A DNA stretch of 27,196 nucleotides from Candidatus Falkowbacteria bacterium UBA917 (lineage in GTDB: Bacteria > Patescibacteriota > Patescibacteriia > Patescibacteriales > Patescibacteriaceae): NCBI GenBank assembly GCA_002293855.1, contig DBEB01000024.1:1-27196 (forward strand), written 5' to 3'. Positions 1 through 7,215 of this stretch are shown here, piece by piece. The notes beneath the pieces were generated by a model. That model searched no databases and was not told where the DNA came from. It saw only the letters and a program-made list of their open reading frames with translations. Position numbers and translations under genes: made by a program. Position 1 is the first letter of the stretch. Every line of letters begins with the position of its first letter.

Positions 1-420
1 GGCGGTACTGCCCAGCTAACTGTCACTGATTATTATCGCTTCCAAGAACCTAGTGCCTATGGTCGCTTTGAGATTGAGGGCTTTGTTACTGGTCTTGCTA
101 ATTTGTCTTATTCCTCTGACTTACAAATCGCTCCGGCCGCTCAGCAGACTGATTCTCGCATTGATATGAAACTGCATTTACTTGGCCGCGAGGCTCGAGG
201 CTTGCTACTACCGGGTTTGCAGATTGATGCCAATGACGTCAAGGCTGGTCATAGTGCTACTACTTTCAAGCTCAGTCCTGAGGACGCCTTTTACTTACAG
301 AGTAGGGGGCTAGCTACTGATCAGATCAAGGCTCTCTTGCTCCGCTCTAGTCTCAATCACTTCCTCGCAGGCTTAGATGATCAAGAATTAAAAGCCAAAG
401 TTATGTCTAGACTTTTATAA
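1..420 (+). CDS. sufD: SufD-like Fe-S cluster assembly protein (C-terminal part, 5' end outside window)
   Basis: The reading frame is open from the first base, so the gene begins upstream and only about the last 139 residues are present. The visible part has the beta-helix-like SufB/SufD core ending in the family's typical tail: VKAGHSATT, then FYLQSRGL, then a short helical end. In SufBCD the SufD protein pairs with SufB as a cytosolic scaffold on which Fe-S clusters are built, with SufC as the ATPase. The following sufS and sufU genes support this. SufB and SufD share this fold, and the missing N-terminus leaves the choice between them open. SufD is preferred because sufD normally precedes sufS. 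A start at the TTG at 103 is unlikely because the frame continues upstream with family-like sequence. Confidence 0.8.
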   Translation, partial: GGTAQLTVTDYYRFQEPSAYGRFEIEGFVTGLANLSYSSDLQIAPAAQQTDSRIDMKLHLLGREARGLLLPGLQIDANDVKAGHSATTFKLSPEDAFYLQSRGLATDQIKALLLRSSLNHFLAGLDDQELKAKVMSRLL

Positions 421-427
421 TCTCCTT

Positions 428-558
428 TGTGTCATTTCGAACGAAGCTTAAGCGTAGTGAGAAATCGCTTAAAGGTCATTACTCCTATTATCTTATCAAT
501 TTAACCCGACACAATGCTTAATGGTTAAGAGATCTCTCACTGCGTTCGAGATGACACA
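428..558. repeat. Imperfect inverted repeat (intergenic palindromic element)
   Basis: The sequence TGTGTCATTTCGAACG at 428-443 is mirrored by CGTTCGAGATGACACA at 543-558, with one mismatch in 16 bases. The pairing extends inward through AGTGAGA and TCTCACT, with an extra 11 bases in the left arm. The arms enclose about 100 bases of non-coding sequence in the gap between sufD and sufS. It resembles the 'GTCAT-TCGA' palindromic repeats scattered between genes in many bacteria. Whether it moves, folds as RNA or stabilises the suf transcript cannot be told here. Confidence 0.65.
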
Positions 559-604
559 AAATAAACTTTTAGCTTTAAGACTTTATACTTTTGACTAATT
601 TAAT

Positions 605-1810
605 ATGAACCCCCGATCAGACTTCCCAATTTTAAACAAAACTATCAACGGCGAAACCATCGTCTATTTTGATAATGCCGCCACCACTCAAAAGCCTCAA
701 ATCGTCATTGATGCTGTCAGCAACTTCTATACTAACTCCAATGCCAATGTCCATCGTGGTATTAATCCGCTCGCTGAAGAAGCTACTAAACTCTACGAGG
801 ATGCCCGCGCGACTGTCGCTCAGTTCATTGGTGCAGCTAGTAAAGAAATTATTTTTACTCGTGGCACGACTGAATCCATCAACCTCGTTGCGCGCGCTTG
901 GGGCGAGGCTAGTTTACAAGCTGGCGATATCGTCGTCCTTAGTCAGGCTGAGCACCATGCTAATTATGTGCCGTGGTTGCAGCTCAAAGAAAAGCTTGGT
1001 ATTAAACTCGCTGTTATTCCAGTGCTTGCTAGTGGTGAATTAGATTTGCAAGCGGCAAAAAAATTACTTGCTGAGCCTCGTGTCAAACTACTAACCTTGT
1101 CTCAGGCTTCTAATGTCCTCGGTATTATCAATCCGATTAAAGAATTGTTTGCTGAAGCTCGTGACTTAGGAATTGTTACTCTGCTTGATGCGGCGCAGAC
1201 TGTCGGGCACTTGCCGATTGATGTCCTGGACTTGCATTGTGATTTCCTAGTTGCTTCTGCTCACAAGCTCTATGGTCCAACTGGCGTTGGCATCCTCTTT
1301 GGTCGAGCGGAGCTGCTTGCTAAGATGCCGCCTTTCTTAGGCGGTGGTGGCATGATTGCTTCGGTTGCGACTGACAGCTTTGTAGCCGGGCCAGTGCCAG
1401 AGAAATTTGAAGCCGGTACCCCACCGATTGCTGAGGCGATTGGGATGGCTGCGGCTTGTGATTATATTAAGCAAGTTTCTTGGACAGAGATTATCAAACA
1501 AGAAGAAACTTTGACAGAGTATGCCACTCAAAAACTAGTCGAGCGACCTTATATTAAATTGCTCGGTACTGCGTTGAAGCGCTTGCCAGTTTTCTCTTTG
1601 GTTATTAATGACCTTCACGCTCATGACCTCGCTGATCTACTCGGTCAAGCTGGCTTCATCACTCGTGCCGGTCATCACTGTGCCCAACCACTGCATGACA
1701 GTCTCGGTGTCGTTGCCAGTTTGCGCCTTAGCCTGAGTTTCTATAATACCACCGAGGAGCTAGATCGTTTCTTCTCAGCGCTTGACCAAGTTTATCAGTC
1801 TTTTAATTAA
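605..1810 (+). CDS. sufS: Cysteine desulfurase SufS
   Basis: This is a 401-residue, PLP-dependent class V aminotransferase-fold enzyme that takes sulfur from cysteine as a persulfide for Fe-S cluster assembly, releasing alanine. The N-terminus has YFDNAATTQKP. The PLP lysine is Lys221 in SAHKLYGP. The region just before it, LDAAQTVGHLPID, carries the cofactor-binding Asp and Gln. The catalytic Cys359 lies in RAGHHCAQP, the group II (SufS) form. Length is normal for SufS (about 400). The start is the first ATG in frame with homology. No Shine-Dalgarno sequence is seen. A TATACT box at 584-589 could give a short leader, but reading from sufD is also likely. sufU begins one base after the stop, so the two are translated together. 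Confidence 0.95.
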   Translation: MNPRSDFPILNKTINGETIVYFDNAATTQKPQIVIDAVSNFYTNSNANVHRGINPLAEEATKLYEDARATVAQFIGAASKEIIFTRGTTESINLVARAWGEASLQAGDIVVLSQAEHHANYVPWLQLKEKLGIKLAVIPVLASGELDLQAAKKLLAEPRVKLLTLSQASNVLGIINPIKELFAEARDLGIVTLLDAAQTVGHLPIDVLDLHCDFLVASAHKLYGPTGVGILFGRAELLAKMPPFLGGGGMIASVATDSFVAGPVPEKFEAGTPPIAEAIGMAAACDYIKQVSWTEIIKQEETLTEYATQKLVERPYIKLLGTALKRLPVFSLVINDLHAHDLADLLGQAGFITRAGHHCAQPLHDSLGVVASLRLSLSFYNTTEELDRFFSALDQVYQSFN

Positions 1811-1811
1811 T

Positions 1812-2174
1812 ATGGATCTCTACGCCTATCAAATCCTTGATCACTACAAACGCCCTCGCAACTACGGTGTGCTTACTGACGCTGATGCGAGCTCGGAGCA
1901 AGCCAATCTGTCTTGTGGTGATAATATTGTCATGTATTTGAAGTTGGACGATGACAAAATCGCCAAGTTACAATTCACTGGTGACGGCTGTGCTATCTCC
2001 AAAGCCACTGCTTCCATGCTGACCGAGAAGTTAGTTGGCAAAAAAACCACCGAGGTCCTCGCCATGGACTTGGAGAGCATCAGAGAGCTACTTCATATTG
2101 AAATTAGCGATCGCCGCTCGGGTTGTGCTATGATTGGGCTAAGCGCCGTGCAGAAGGCTATAAAAAATACTTAA
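1812..2174 (+). CDS. sufU: Fe-S scaffold / sulfur-transfer protein SufU (IscU-like)
   Basis: This is a 120-residue NifU_N/IscU-fold protein. The three conserved cysteines and the aspartate are all present: Cys35 and Asp37 in SCGDN, Cys60 in GDGCAIS, and Cys105 in SGCAM. In Gram-positive SufU these residues bind zinc and take the persulfide from SufS Cys. In IscU they hold the nascent cluster. The N-terminal Y-x-x-I-L-D-H-Y-x-x-P-R-N-Y-G signature is clear. The start chosen is the ATG one base after sufS; a longer frame beginning inside sufS is not supported by the family. The protein is shorter than typical SufU (about 145 residues), mostly in the stretch between the second and third cysteines. 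The sufD-sufS-sufU order points to a SUF pathway as in Firmicutes and many Patescibacteria. Confidence 0.92.
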   Translation: MDLYAYQILDHYKRPRNYGVLTDADASSEQANLSCGDNIVMYLKLDDDKIAKLQFTGDGCAISKATASMLTEKLVGKKTTEVLAMDLESIRELLHIEISDRRSGCAMIGLSAVQKAIKNT

Positions 2175-2195
2175 GTTTCTTTTGTTAAATTATTT

Positions 2196-2759
2196 ATGAA
2201 AATTCGTGAAATCAAAACTAAAGTTTTCGGTGAGGAGTGTTTATTAAAAATAATGGATTTTACAAAATCTGATGGTAAAAAGTGGAAGTCTACTTTTGAT
2301 TTGTGGAGAGATTTAAAAATTGGTATGCGTGATTATAAATCTCGCGAACCAAATTTTCCTGAAGGACTTTCAGAAGTTGCTTTTTGTCTTTGGTCTGGGT
2401 CATCTCGTTTTATATCGGCACACGGATTATCTAATACATCTTTTGATACTTTTAATACGAAAACTGGAAAAGCAGAGCAAATTAAGGCGTGTAGCGTGGA
2501 AAATGATTTGACTTCCTTTGGGCCAAAATCAAAATGGGATGATTTGTATTTCTTAGATTTTTATAATGGAGGTAAGTTTGATGGTAGATTTGATATTTAT
2601 CTCATTCCAAATAACCTTATTTATGAAAATAAGGTTAATAAAAATCAAACACTAAAAGATCAGCAAGGAGAAAAACGAAGGCCTCGTTTTTGTATAAAAA
2701 AAGATATCATTGCTAAAAATAAAATAAAACCAATAGCTTCGCAGATAAAAGTTTGGTAA
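2196..2759 (+). CDS. Type II restriction endonuclease, Bsp6I-like (GCNGC family, tentative)
   Basis: The product has 187 residues. I recognise the overall pattern of the Bsp6I restriction endonuclease family: an early PEGLSEVAFCLW block (residues 55-66), a PD-(D/E)xK-like centre with Asp84 followed by Gln95-Ile-Lys97, then LTSFGPKSKWDDLYFLDFY (105-123), and a late KVNKNQTLKDQQ block (146-157). Known Bsp6I cuts GCNGC; the specificity here is inferred from resemblance only. The gene next door encodes a C5 methyltransferase, which fits a type II R-M pair. The gene sits 21 bases after sufU with no Shine-Dalgarno site and no good promoter (only a TTAAAT at 2185-2190), so it may be read from the suf operon. 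Its stop codon directly abuts the stop codon of the converging methyltransferase gene. It is visibly AT-richer than its neighbours, suggesting transfer. A perfect 10-bp hairpin lies inside the frame at 2613-2636. Confidence 0.72.
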   Translation: MKIREIKTKVFGEECLLKIMDFTKSDGKKWKSTFDLWRDLKIGMRDYKSREPNFPEGLSEVAFCLWSGSSRFISAHGLSNTSFDTFNTKTGKAEQIKACSVENDLTSFGPKSKWDDLYFLDFYNGGKFDGRFDIYLIPNNLIYENKVNKNQTLKDQQGEKRRPRFCIKKDIIAKNKIKPIASQIKVW

Positions 2760-4337
2760 TTACTCCATCGCTTTCATCATTTGTTTACCGACAGCTTCAA
2801 TTACTGGGACGCTGACAGAATTTCCGAATTGTTTATATAGAGCAGAGTCTGCTAATTTCGGTATTTTGTAATCAGCGGGAAAGCCTTGTATCCTTGCGCA
2901 CTCTAAGGGGGTCAATTTTCTTATACCTTTTTTGTCTTTAATAATCGGCACGTTGTGTCCACCAGTTCCCATGTTAGCAGTTAGCGTTGGACAAACACCG
3001 CTCTTATTTTCTCTGACATATTGTCTGCGCCATTGATAGGCTTTACCCTCTTCTTTTACGTAGTCTTTGAGCTTTTCAAATAGAGGTTTTCCGTTATAAT
3101 AATATTTTTCTGGCACATCATTTTCTAATAGGTCGGTAATTCTAACTGTTAATTTTACCGGACTAGGAAATTCAAATTTATCAGAATAGTTTTTATTTCT
3201 AAAGCCAACCATATAAACACGCTCTCTGTTTTGTGGAATATTTCCGTATTCCATACTATTTAAGACTTTTGTTTTCAAATGATAACCAAGACTTTCTAAT
3301 GTTTCCTGAATAATTCTAAATGTTTTACCTCCATCATGGCTTTTTAAATTTTTTACATTCTCAAGTAAGAAGCCTTCTGGTTTTCGCGCATCAAGGATTC
3401 TTGCAATATCAAAAAATAAATTACCTCTACCTTTCTCATCGTTAAATCCTTGTCTATACCCTGCGATAGAAAAAGCCTGACAGGGGAAGCCGCCTAAAAG
3501 AAAATCAAAGTTTGGCAAATCATCAATTCCAATCTTTCTAATATCTTCAACTACTAATTTTGAATCTCTGAAATTAAGATCGTAAGTGTCTTTACATCGT
3601 GGCTCAAAATCATTTGCAAAGACTGTTTTGAATCCAGCTTTTTCAAAACCTATTCTTATTCCGCCAACACCCGCAAAAAGGTCAATTGTTTTGAATCCAT
3701 GTTTTGTCTTTTTTGAAATTATTTTTTCTGGTTTATCTATAATATTACTTATAACTTGAACTACAACGCCTCTGACTTCAACGTCCTTTCTAAATAATGG
3801 CAACATATTTGTATTTCTTGGCTCAAGTCTGTATCTTGATTTTTCTCGATATAGTTTCTTGAGTGTAGCTTCGTTATTATCAATTATAGCAACAACCGTT
3901 TGTCCATTTTCTGCTACTGACTGTTTCTTTATTACAACAATATCTCCGTCAAAAATTCCTTCGTCAATCATGCTTTCTCCTGTGACTCGTAGGGCGTAAT
4001 ATCCGTCCGCGGTTTTAATATTTGGATTGATAATAGAGATTGTATCTTCAGTATTTTCAATTGCCTCAATTGGATATCCAGCTGCGATTTTTCCTAAAAT
4101 TGGAATTTCAAGAATAGGTTTTATTTCTTTTTTTAAAGAAAGACTTCTGGCTGAGTTTTCAGATTTAACTAGGTAGCCCTTATCTTTTAGAAAGTTTATA
4201 TGCTCATGAATAGTAGAAACTGCCTTGAGTTTAAATTTTTTGCGTATTTCTTCTATAGTTGGAGAAATGCCGTTTTCAGCAATGTAGCTAGTTATAAAGT
4301 CAAAGACTTGTTTTTGTTTTTTTGTAAGATTTGACAT
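2760..4337 (-). CDS. LexA-type repressor fused to C5-cytosine DNA methyltransferase
   Basis: This 525-residue protein contains two complete enzymes. Residues 1-65 form a LexA winged-helix DNA-binding domain, with ISPTIEEIRKKF and then VSTIHEHINFLKDKGYL. Residues 77-200 form an S24 self-cleavage domain: scissile Ala86-Gly87, catalytic Ser122 in GESMIDEGIFDGD, and Lys160 in EATLKKL. The Ser-Lys distance of 38 matches true LexA. After a short linker, residues 217-525 are a cytosine-5 methyltransferase: motif I DLFAGVGG (219-226), motif IV GGFPCQAF with catalytic Cys286, motif VI ENV (326-328), motif VIII QNRERV (369-374), a target-recognition stretch (about 380-470), motif IX LTPLECARIQGFP and motif X FGNSV. 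It should protect the sites cut by the adjacent endonuclease. The LexA half probably represses its own promoter, and DNA damage could trigger cleavage and release the methyltransferase half; this is inference. It converges on the endonuclease gene and is divergent from recG. The segment is AT-rich, suggesting acquisition. Confidence 0.93.
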   Translation of the reverse strand: MSNLTKKQKQVFDFITSYIAENGISPTIEEIRKKFKLKAVSTIHEHINFLKDKGYLVKSENSARSLSLKKEIKPILEIPILGKIAAGYPIEAIENTEDTISIINPNIKTADGYYALRVTGESMIDEGIFDGDIVVIKKQSVAENGQTVVAIIDNNEATLKKLYREKSRYRLEPRNTNMLPLFRKDVEVRGVVVQVISNIIDKPEKIISKKTKHGFKTIDLFAGVGGIRIGFEKAGFKTVFANDFEPRCKDTYDLNFRDSKLVVEDIRKIGIDDLPNFDFLLGGFPCQAFSIAGYRQGFNDEKGRGNLFFDIARILDARKPEGFLLENVKNLKSHDGGKTFRIIQETLESLGYHLKTKVLNSMEYGNIPQNRERVYMVGFRNKNYSDKFEFPSPVKLTVRITDLLENDVPEKYYYNGKPLFEKLKDYVKEEGKAYQWRRQYVRENKSGVCPTLTANMGTGGHNVPIIKDKKGIRKLTPLECARIQGFPADYKIPKLADSALYKQFGNSVSVPVIEAVGKQMMKAME

Positions 4338-4370
4338 AATGTTTGAAAAATTAATATTTGCTACAATTTT

Positions 4371-4399
4371 ATTATAACCGAAAATAACCCGAAAGGCAA
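4371..4399 (-). promoter_or_regulatory. Promoter of the lexA-methyltransferase gene with direct-repeat operator candidate
   Basis: Read on the minus strand, TTGCCT (4399-4394) and TATAAT (4376-4371) are 17 bases apart, a good sigma-70 arrangement, about 34 bases before the start codon. The spacer holds two back-to-back copies of one word on the plus strand: ATAACCGAAA (4374-4383) and ATAACCCGAAA (4384-4394). A repressor bound there would block RNA polymerase, so this is a plausible operator for the LexA half. Classic LexA sites are inverted repeats, so the direct orientation is unusual. Boxes are seen; binding is inferred. Confidence 0.6.
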
Positions 4400-4464
4400 A
4401 GCATAATTTATTTAAGCATTTTACAAAATAATTGTCCTAAAGATTTTAAGCAACCAATATTCAG

Positions 4465-4492
4465 TTGAAAACATCTCTCAATCAGCTATAAT
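4465..4492 (+). promoter_or_regulatory. recG promoter giving a leaderless transcript
   Basis: TTGAAA (4465-4470) and TATAAT (4487-4492) are separated by 16 bases. The recG ATG begins 8 bases after the -10 box, at about the expected transcription start, so the mRNA should begin at or next to the start codon. There is no room for a ribosome binding site. Confidence 0.7.
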
Positions 4493-4499
4493 AAACCCC

Positions 4500-6566
4500 A
4501 TGCAATTAACTACTCCCATCTCTGAGCTCTCCCAAGTCGGTGTCGCCACAGCCAAGAAACTAGCTCGTCTCAATATCACTACAGCAGGCGACTTGCTCTG
4601 GCATTTGCCACGTCGCTATGATGATTTTAGCGAGCGTGTCAGGATTGAAGATTTAGAACTCGATCAAAAGGTCAATCTGGTCGGGGAGATCCAGATGATC
4701 GGTAACAAGCGCACGCACCGTTCTCGGATGCATATCACCGAGGCTCTCATCGCCGATGACACTGATGTCTTGCGAGTCATCTGGTTCAATCAGCCATTTA
4801 TTACCAAAGCCCTCAAGATCGGTGATCAAGTGTCGCTTGCTGGCAAAATCACCGAAGACTTCGCCGGTCTCGTCATGATCTCACCGAGCTATGAACGGCT
4901 TAATGCTGGACAGACCATTCATACTCAAGGCCTCGTACCAGTCTATGATTTGACCGCTGAGCTCTCGGCTAAGCAAGTTCGTTCCTTAGTCAAACAAGTC
5001 TTGCCGCTAGCACATATCATCAGTAGCGCCTTACCAAACTCTATCCAAAACAAATATCAATTAATCACTCTAGCCGAGGCGCTTAAACAAATCCATTTTC
5101 CGACTAGCCAGATAGAGTTAGAATCCGCCCGCAACAGAATCGCTTTTGAAGAGTTATTTATCTTGCAACTCCGTAGTCAGTTGGCGAGACTCCAAGCCAA
5201 GTCTCACGACGCTCTCATCGTAGCCTTTGCCGAGCAAGAGACCAAAGAGCTCGTTGCTACTTTGCCTTTTACTCTCACCGAGGATCAGCGACGGAGTGCT
5301 TGGGAGATTATTCAGGGGCTCGGTCAAACTAAACCCATGTTACGCCTATTAGAAGGCGATGTCGGCACTGGTAAGACTGTTGTGGCACTGCTTGCTATGC
5401 TAAATGTCGCTCGAGCTGGCTATCAGTCGGCTCTGATGGCACCGACTGAATTACTCGCTACTCAGCACTATGAAACTTTGACGCGTCTCGCTAGCACTAC
5501 GAATCTACGTATAGCCTTGCTCACACGCACGCAGTGGCGCTTGAATATCGCATCAGAAAAATTATCCAAAGCTAAACTCATTAAAATCATTGCCAGTGGC
5601 GGCGCTGATATCATCCTCGGTACTCACGCCCTCATTCAAGAGCAAGTCACTTTTAATAATTTAGATTTCGTCGTGATCGATGAACAACACCGTTTTGGCG
5701 TCGAGCAGAGGAGAGCGCTGATGGCCAAAAGTTCGAGCGCCACGATGCCGCATCTACTCTCGATGACAGCAACGCCGATTCCTCGCTCTCTGGCTCTCGC
5801 TCTCTACGACGATCTGGATATTTCAATCATCAAGACCAAGCCCAAGGGCAGACCAGCGATCATTACCAAGATTGTCGAAGAGCCTGACCGGAACAAGGCC
5901 TATGATTACATCTCGACACAGATCAAGGCTGGTCGTCAGGCCTTCATCATCTGTCCGCTCATTGACCCCTCAGATATCCTCGGCGCTCGTAGCGTGACCG
6001 AAGAATACGAACGACTTTCGCAATCAGTCTTTAGAGACTTCAGTGTCGGACTTTTGCATGGCAAATTAAAACCTCGAGACAAGGATAGCTTAATGAGCAA
6101 ATTTGCTGCCGGTGAAATAAATATTTTAGTCGCGACTTCAGTCATCGAAGTCGGTATCGACGTGCCCAATGCCGTCATTATGATGATTGAAAATGCTGAC
6201 CGTTTTGGCCTCGCTCAACTCCACCAGTATCGTGGGCGAGTTGGTCGTGGCGAGCATCAGTCCTACTGCTTCCTCATGACTGATAGTAGCGATGACAAGG
6301 CGCACCAGCGTCTCAATGCCTTGCTCGAGCATGACAACGGCTTTGATCTTGCTAAGGCTGATTTGCAATTCCGTGGTCCGGGTGAGGTCTATGGCAGTGT
6401 GCAGTCGGGTTTCCCAGAATTAAAGATTGCCAGCCTCTTTGATTTTGAATTAATGAAAAAGGCCAAAGAAGCCGCTCAAACAATTTTGACAGAGAGCTCT
6501 GATCTGAGCCTTTATCCAGATCTCAAAAACAAGCTCGGTGAGACTACTGATGCTCATTTGGAATAA
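4500..6566 (+). CDS. recG: ATP-dependent DNA helicase RecG
   Basis: This 688-residue superfamily 2 helicase reverses stalled replication forks and branch-migrates Holliday junctions. The N-terminal wedge/OB-fold region (about 1-240) starts with an HhH-like VGVATAKKLARLNI and the family's LLWHLPRRYDDFS. Helicase motifs follow: Walker A GDVGTGKT (286-293), DEQH box (394-397), SMTATPIPR (motif III), then VIEVGIDVPNA and QYRGRVGRG (motifs V and VI). The C-terminal LQFRGPGEVYGSVQSG matches the RecG-specific tail. Length is normal for the family (about 690). The start fits the family N-terminus and lies 8 bases after a TATAAT box. It stands alone, divergent from the LexA-methyltransferase gene, and ends at a shared hairpin terminator. 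Confidence 0.96.
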   Translation: MQLTTPISELSQVGVATAKKLARLNITTAGDLLWHLPRRYDDFSERVRIEDLELDQKVNLVGEIQMIGNKRTHRSRMHITEALIADDTDVLRVIWFNQPFITKALKIGDQVSLAGKITEDFAGLVMISPSYERLNAGQTIHTQGLVPVYDLTAELSAKQVRSLVKQVLPLAHIISSALPNSIQNKYQLITLAEALKQIHFPTSQIELESARNRIAFEELFILQLRSQLARLQAKSHDALIVAFAEQETKELVATLPFTLTEDQRRSAWEIIQGLGQTKPMLRLLEGDVGTGKTVVALLAMLNVARAGYQSALMAPTELLATQHYETLTRLASTTNLRIALLTRTQWRLNIASEKLSKAKLIKIIASGGADIILGTHALIQEQVTFNNLDFVVIDEQHRFGVEQRRALMAKSSSATMPHLLSMTATPIPRSLALALYDDLDISIIKTKPKGRPAIITKIVEEPDRNKAYDYISTQIKAGRQAFIICPLIDPSDILGARSVTEEYERLSQSVFRDFSVGLLHGKLKPRDKDSLMSKFAAGEINILVATSVIEVGIDVPNAVIMMIENADRFGLAQLHQYRGRVGRGEHQSYCFLMTDSSDDKAHQRLNALLEHDNGFDLAKADLQFRGPGEVYGSVQSGFPELKIASLFDFELMKKAKEAAQTILTESSDLSLYPDLKNKLGETTDAHLE

Positions 6567-6570
6567 ATAA

Positions 6571-6593
6571 AAAGCTACTTTTTAAGTAGCTTT
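6571..6593. terminator. Bidirectional hairpin terminator between recG and the converging gene
   Basis: AAAGCTACTT (6571-6580), loop TTT, AAGTAGCTTT (6584-6593) form a perfect 10-bp stem 4 bases after the recG stop. The minus strand has a better T-run after the stem (TTTTTATTTATT) than the plus strand, so it probably serves the converging gene at least as well. Confidence 0.85.
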
Positions 6594-6628
6594 AATATAT
6601 TTTGTTGTTAGGAGTTTGAGATAGGTCT

Positions 6629-7111
6629 CTACCACAGAATTGATCCTTGATTATCCGCTTTGGTTAATGGGATTTCTTGTAGGATTTCGGTCGCTTCTTC
6701 GCAAGTTACATAACGGCCAGTCGATGTGATAAAACCTTTGCTTTGATTATTATTACTGAAGCTTTGACCACTTCTTTCGCAGGCCTGTATAGCGTGTTTG
6801 TGACTATGACCCTTAAAGATTTCACCGTTTTGAGCAATGATAGCCGGGCAAATAATCAGTTCTTTTTTTGGACAAATTGTCTTATCAATCAGTCCTGATT
6901 TTTGCTGGCGGGCAATATTGCCCCATTGAGGGATAGTTACGTAGCGACCAAAAGAAGTCATTGCGCCACGGTTGCTAAAGACCTCGTTTTCTTCGTCACA
7001 AGCAACTCTAGCGATTGCAAAGCGATCTCCAGTAAAGATTTTACCGCTTTTAGACTGTATAGCGAAGCAAATTATTGCTTCTTTCACTGTCTCCGTCGCA
7101 GTTGTTTCCAT
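6629..7111 (-). CDS. Unknown protein with an internal tandem duplication (phage-type domain, tentative)
   Basis: The product has 160 residues and no recognised catalytic motif. It consists of two similar halves. The first runs EAIICFAIQSKSGKIFTGDRF ... GAMTSFGRYVTIPQW. The second runs ELIICPAIIAQNGEIFKGHSH ... GFITSTGRYVTCEEA and ends GSILW. The pattern 'AI-x-NG-xIFxGxxH ... GF-TS-GRYV-EEA ... LW-end' recalls small conserved proteins of phage and prophage origin whose function I do not know. The ATG at 7111 is chosen over the GTG at 7114 because AGGAG (7122-7118) lies 6 bases before the ATG but only 3 before the GTG. It has its own promoter (TTGACA) and converges on recG, sharing the terminator. 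No signal peptide or membrane segment is seen; it is probably cytosolic. Confidence 0.82.
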   Translation of the reverse strand: METTATETVKEAIICFAIQSKSGKIFTGDRFAIARVACDEENEVFSNRGAMTSFGRYVTIPQWGNIARQQKSGLIDKTICPKKELIICPAIIAQNGEIFKGHSHKHAIQACERSGQSFSNNNQSKGFITSTGRYVTCEEATEILQEIPLTKADNQGSILW

Positions 7112-7156
7112 CACTAACTCCTATATATAGATAAATAATGAACAAATTACCCCTGA

Positions 7157-7185
7157 TTTATGACACAAGGTGTAGATAATGTCAA
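7157..7185 (-). promoter_or_regulatory. Promoter of the duplicated-domain gene
   Basis: On the minus strand a perfect TTGACA (7185-7180) is followed after 17 bases by CATAAA (7162-7157), a 4/6 match to the -10 consensus. The gene start is about 45 bases further on, after an AGGAG site. Confidence 0.5.
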
Positions 7186-7215
7186 ATCTTTTAGCGTCAT
7201 CCCAGCCACTATACC

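Noticed and set aside
4338..4499. Classic LexA boxes (CTGT-N8-ACAG or GAAC-N4-GTTC) in the divergent recG/fusion gap
   Set aside because: No such inverted repeat seen; only the direct repeat described.
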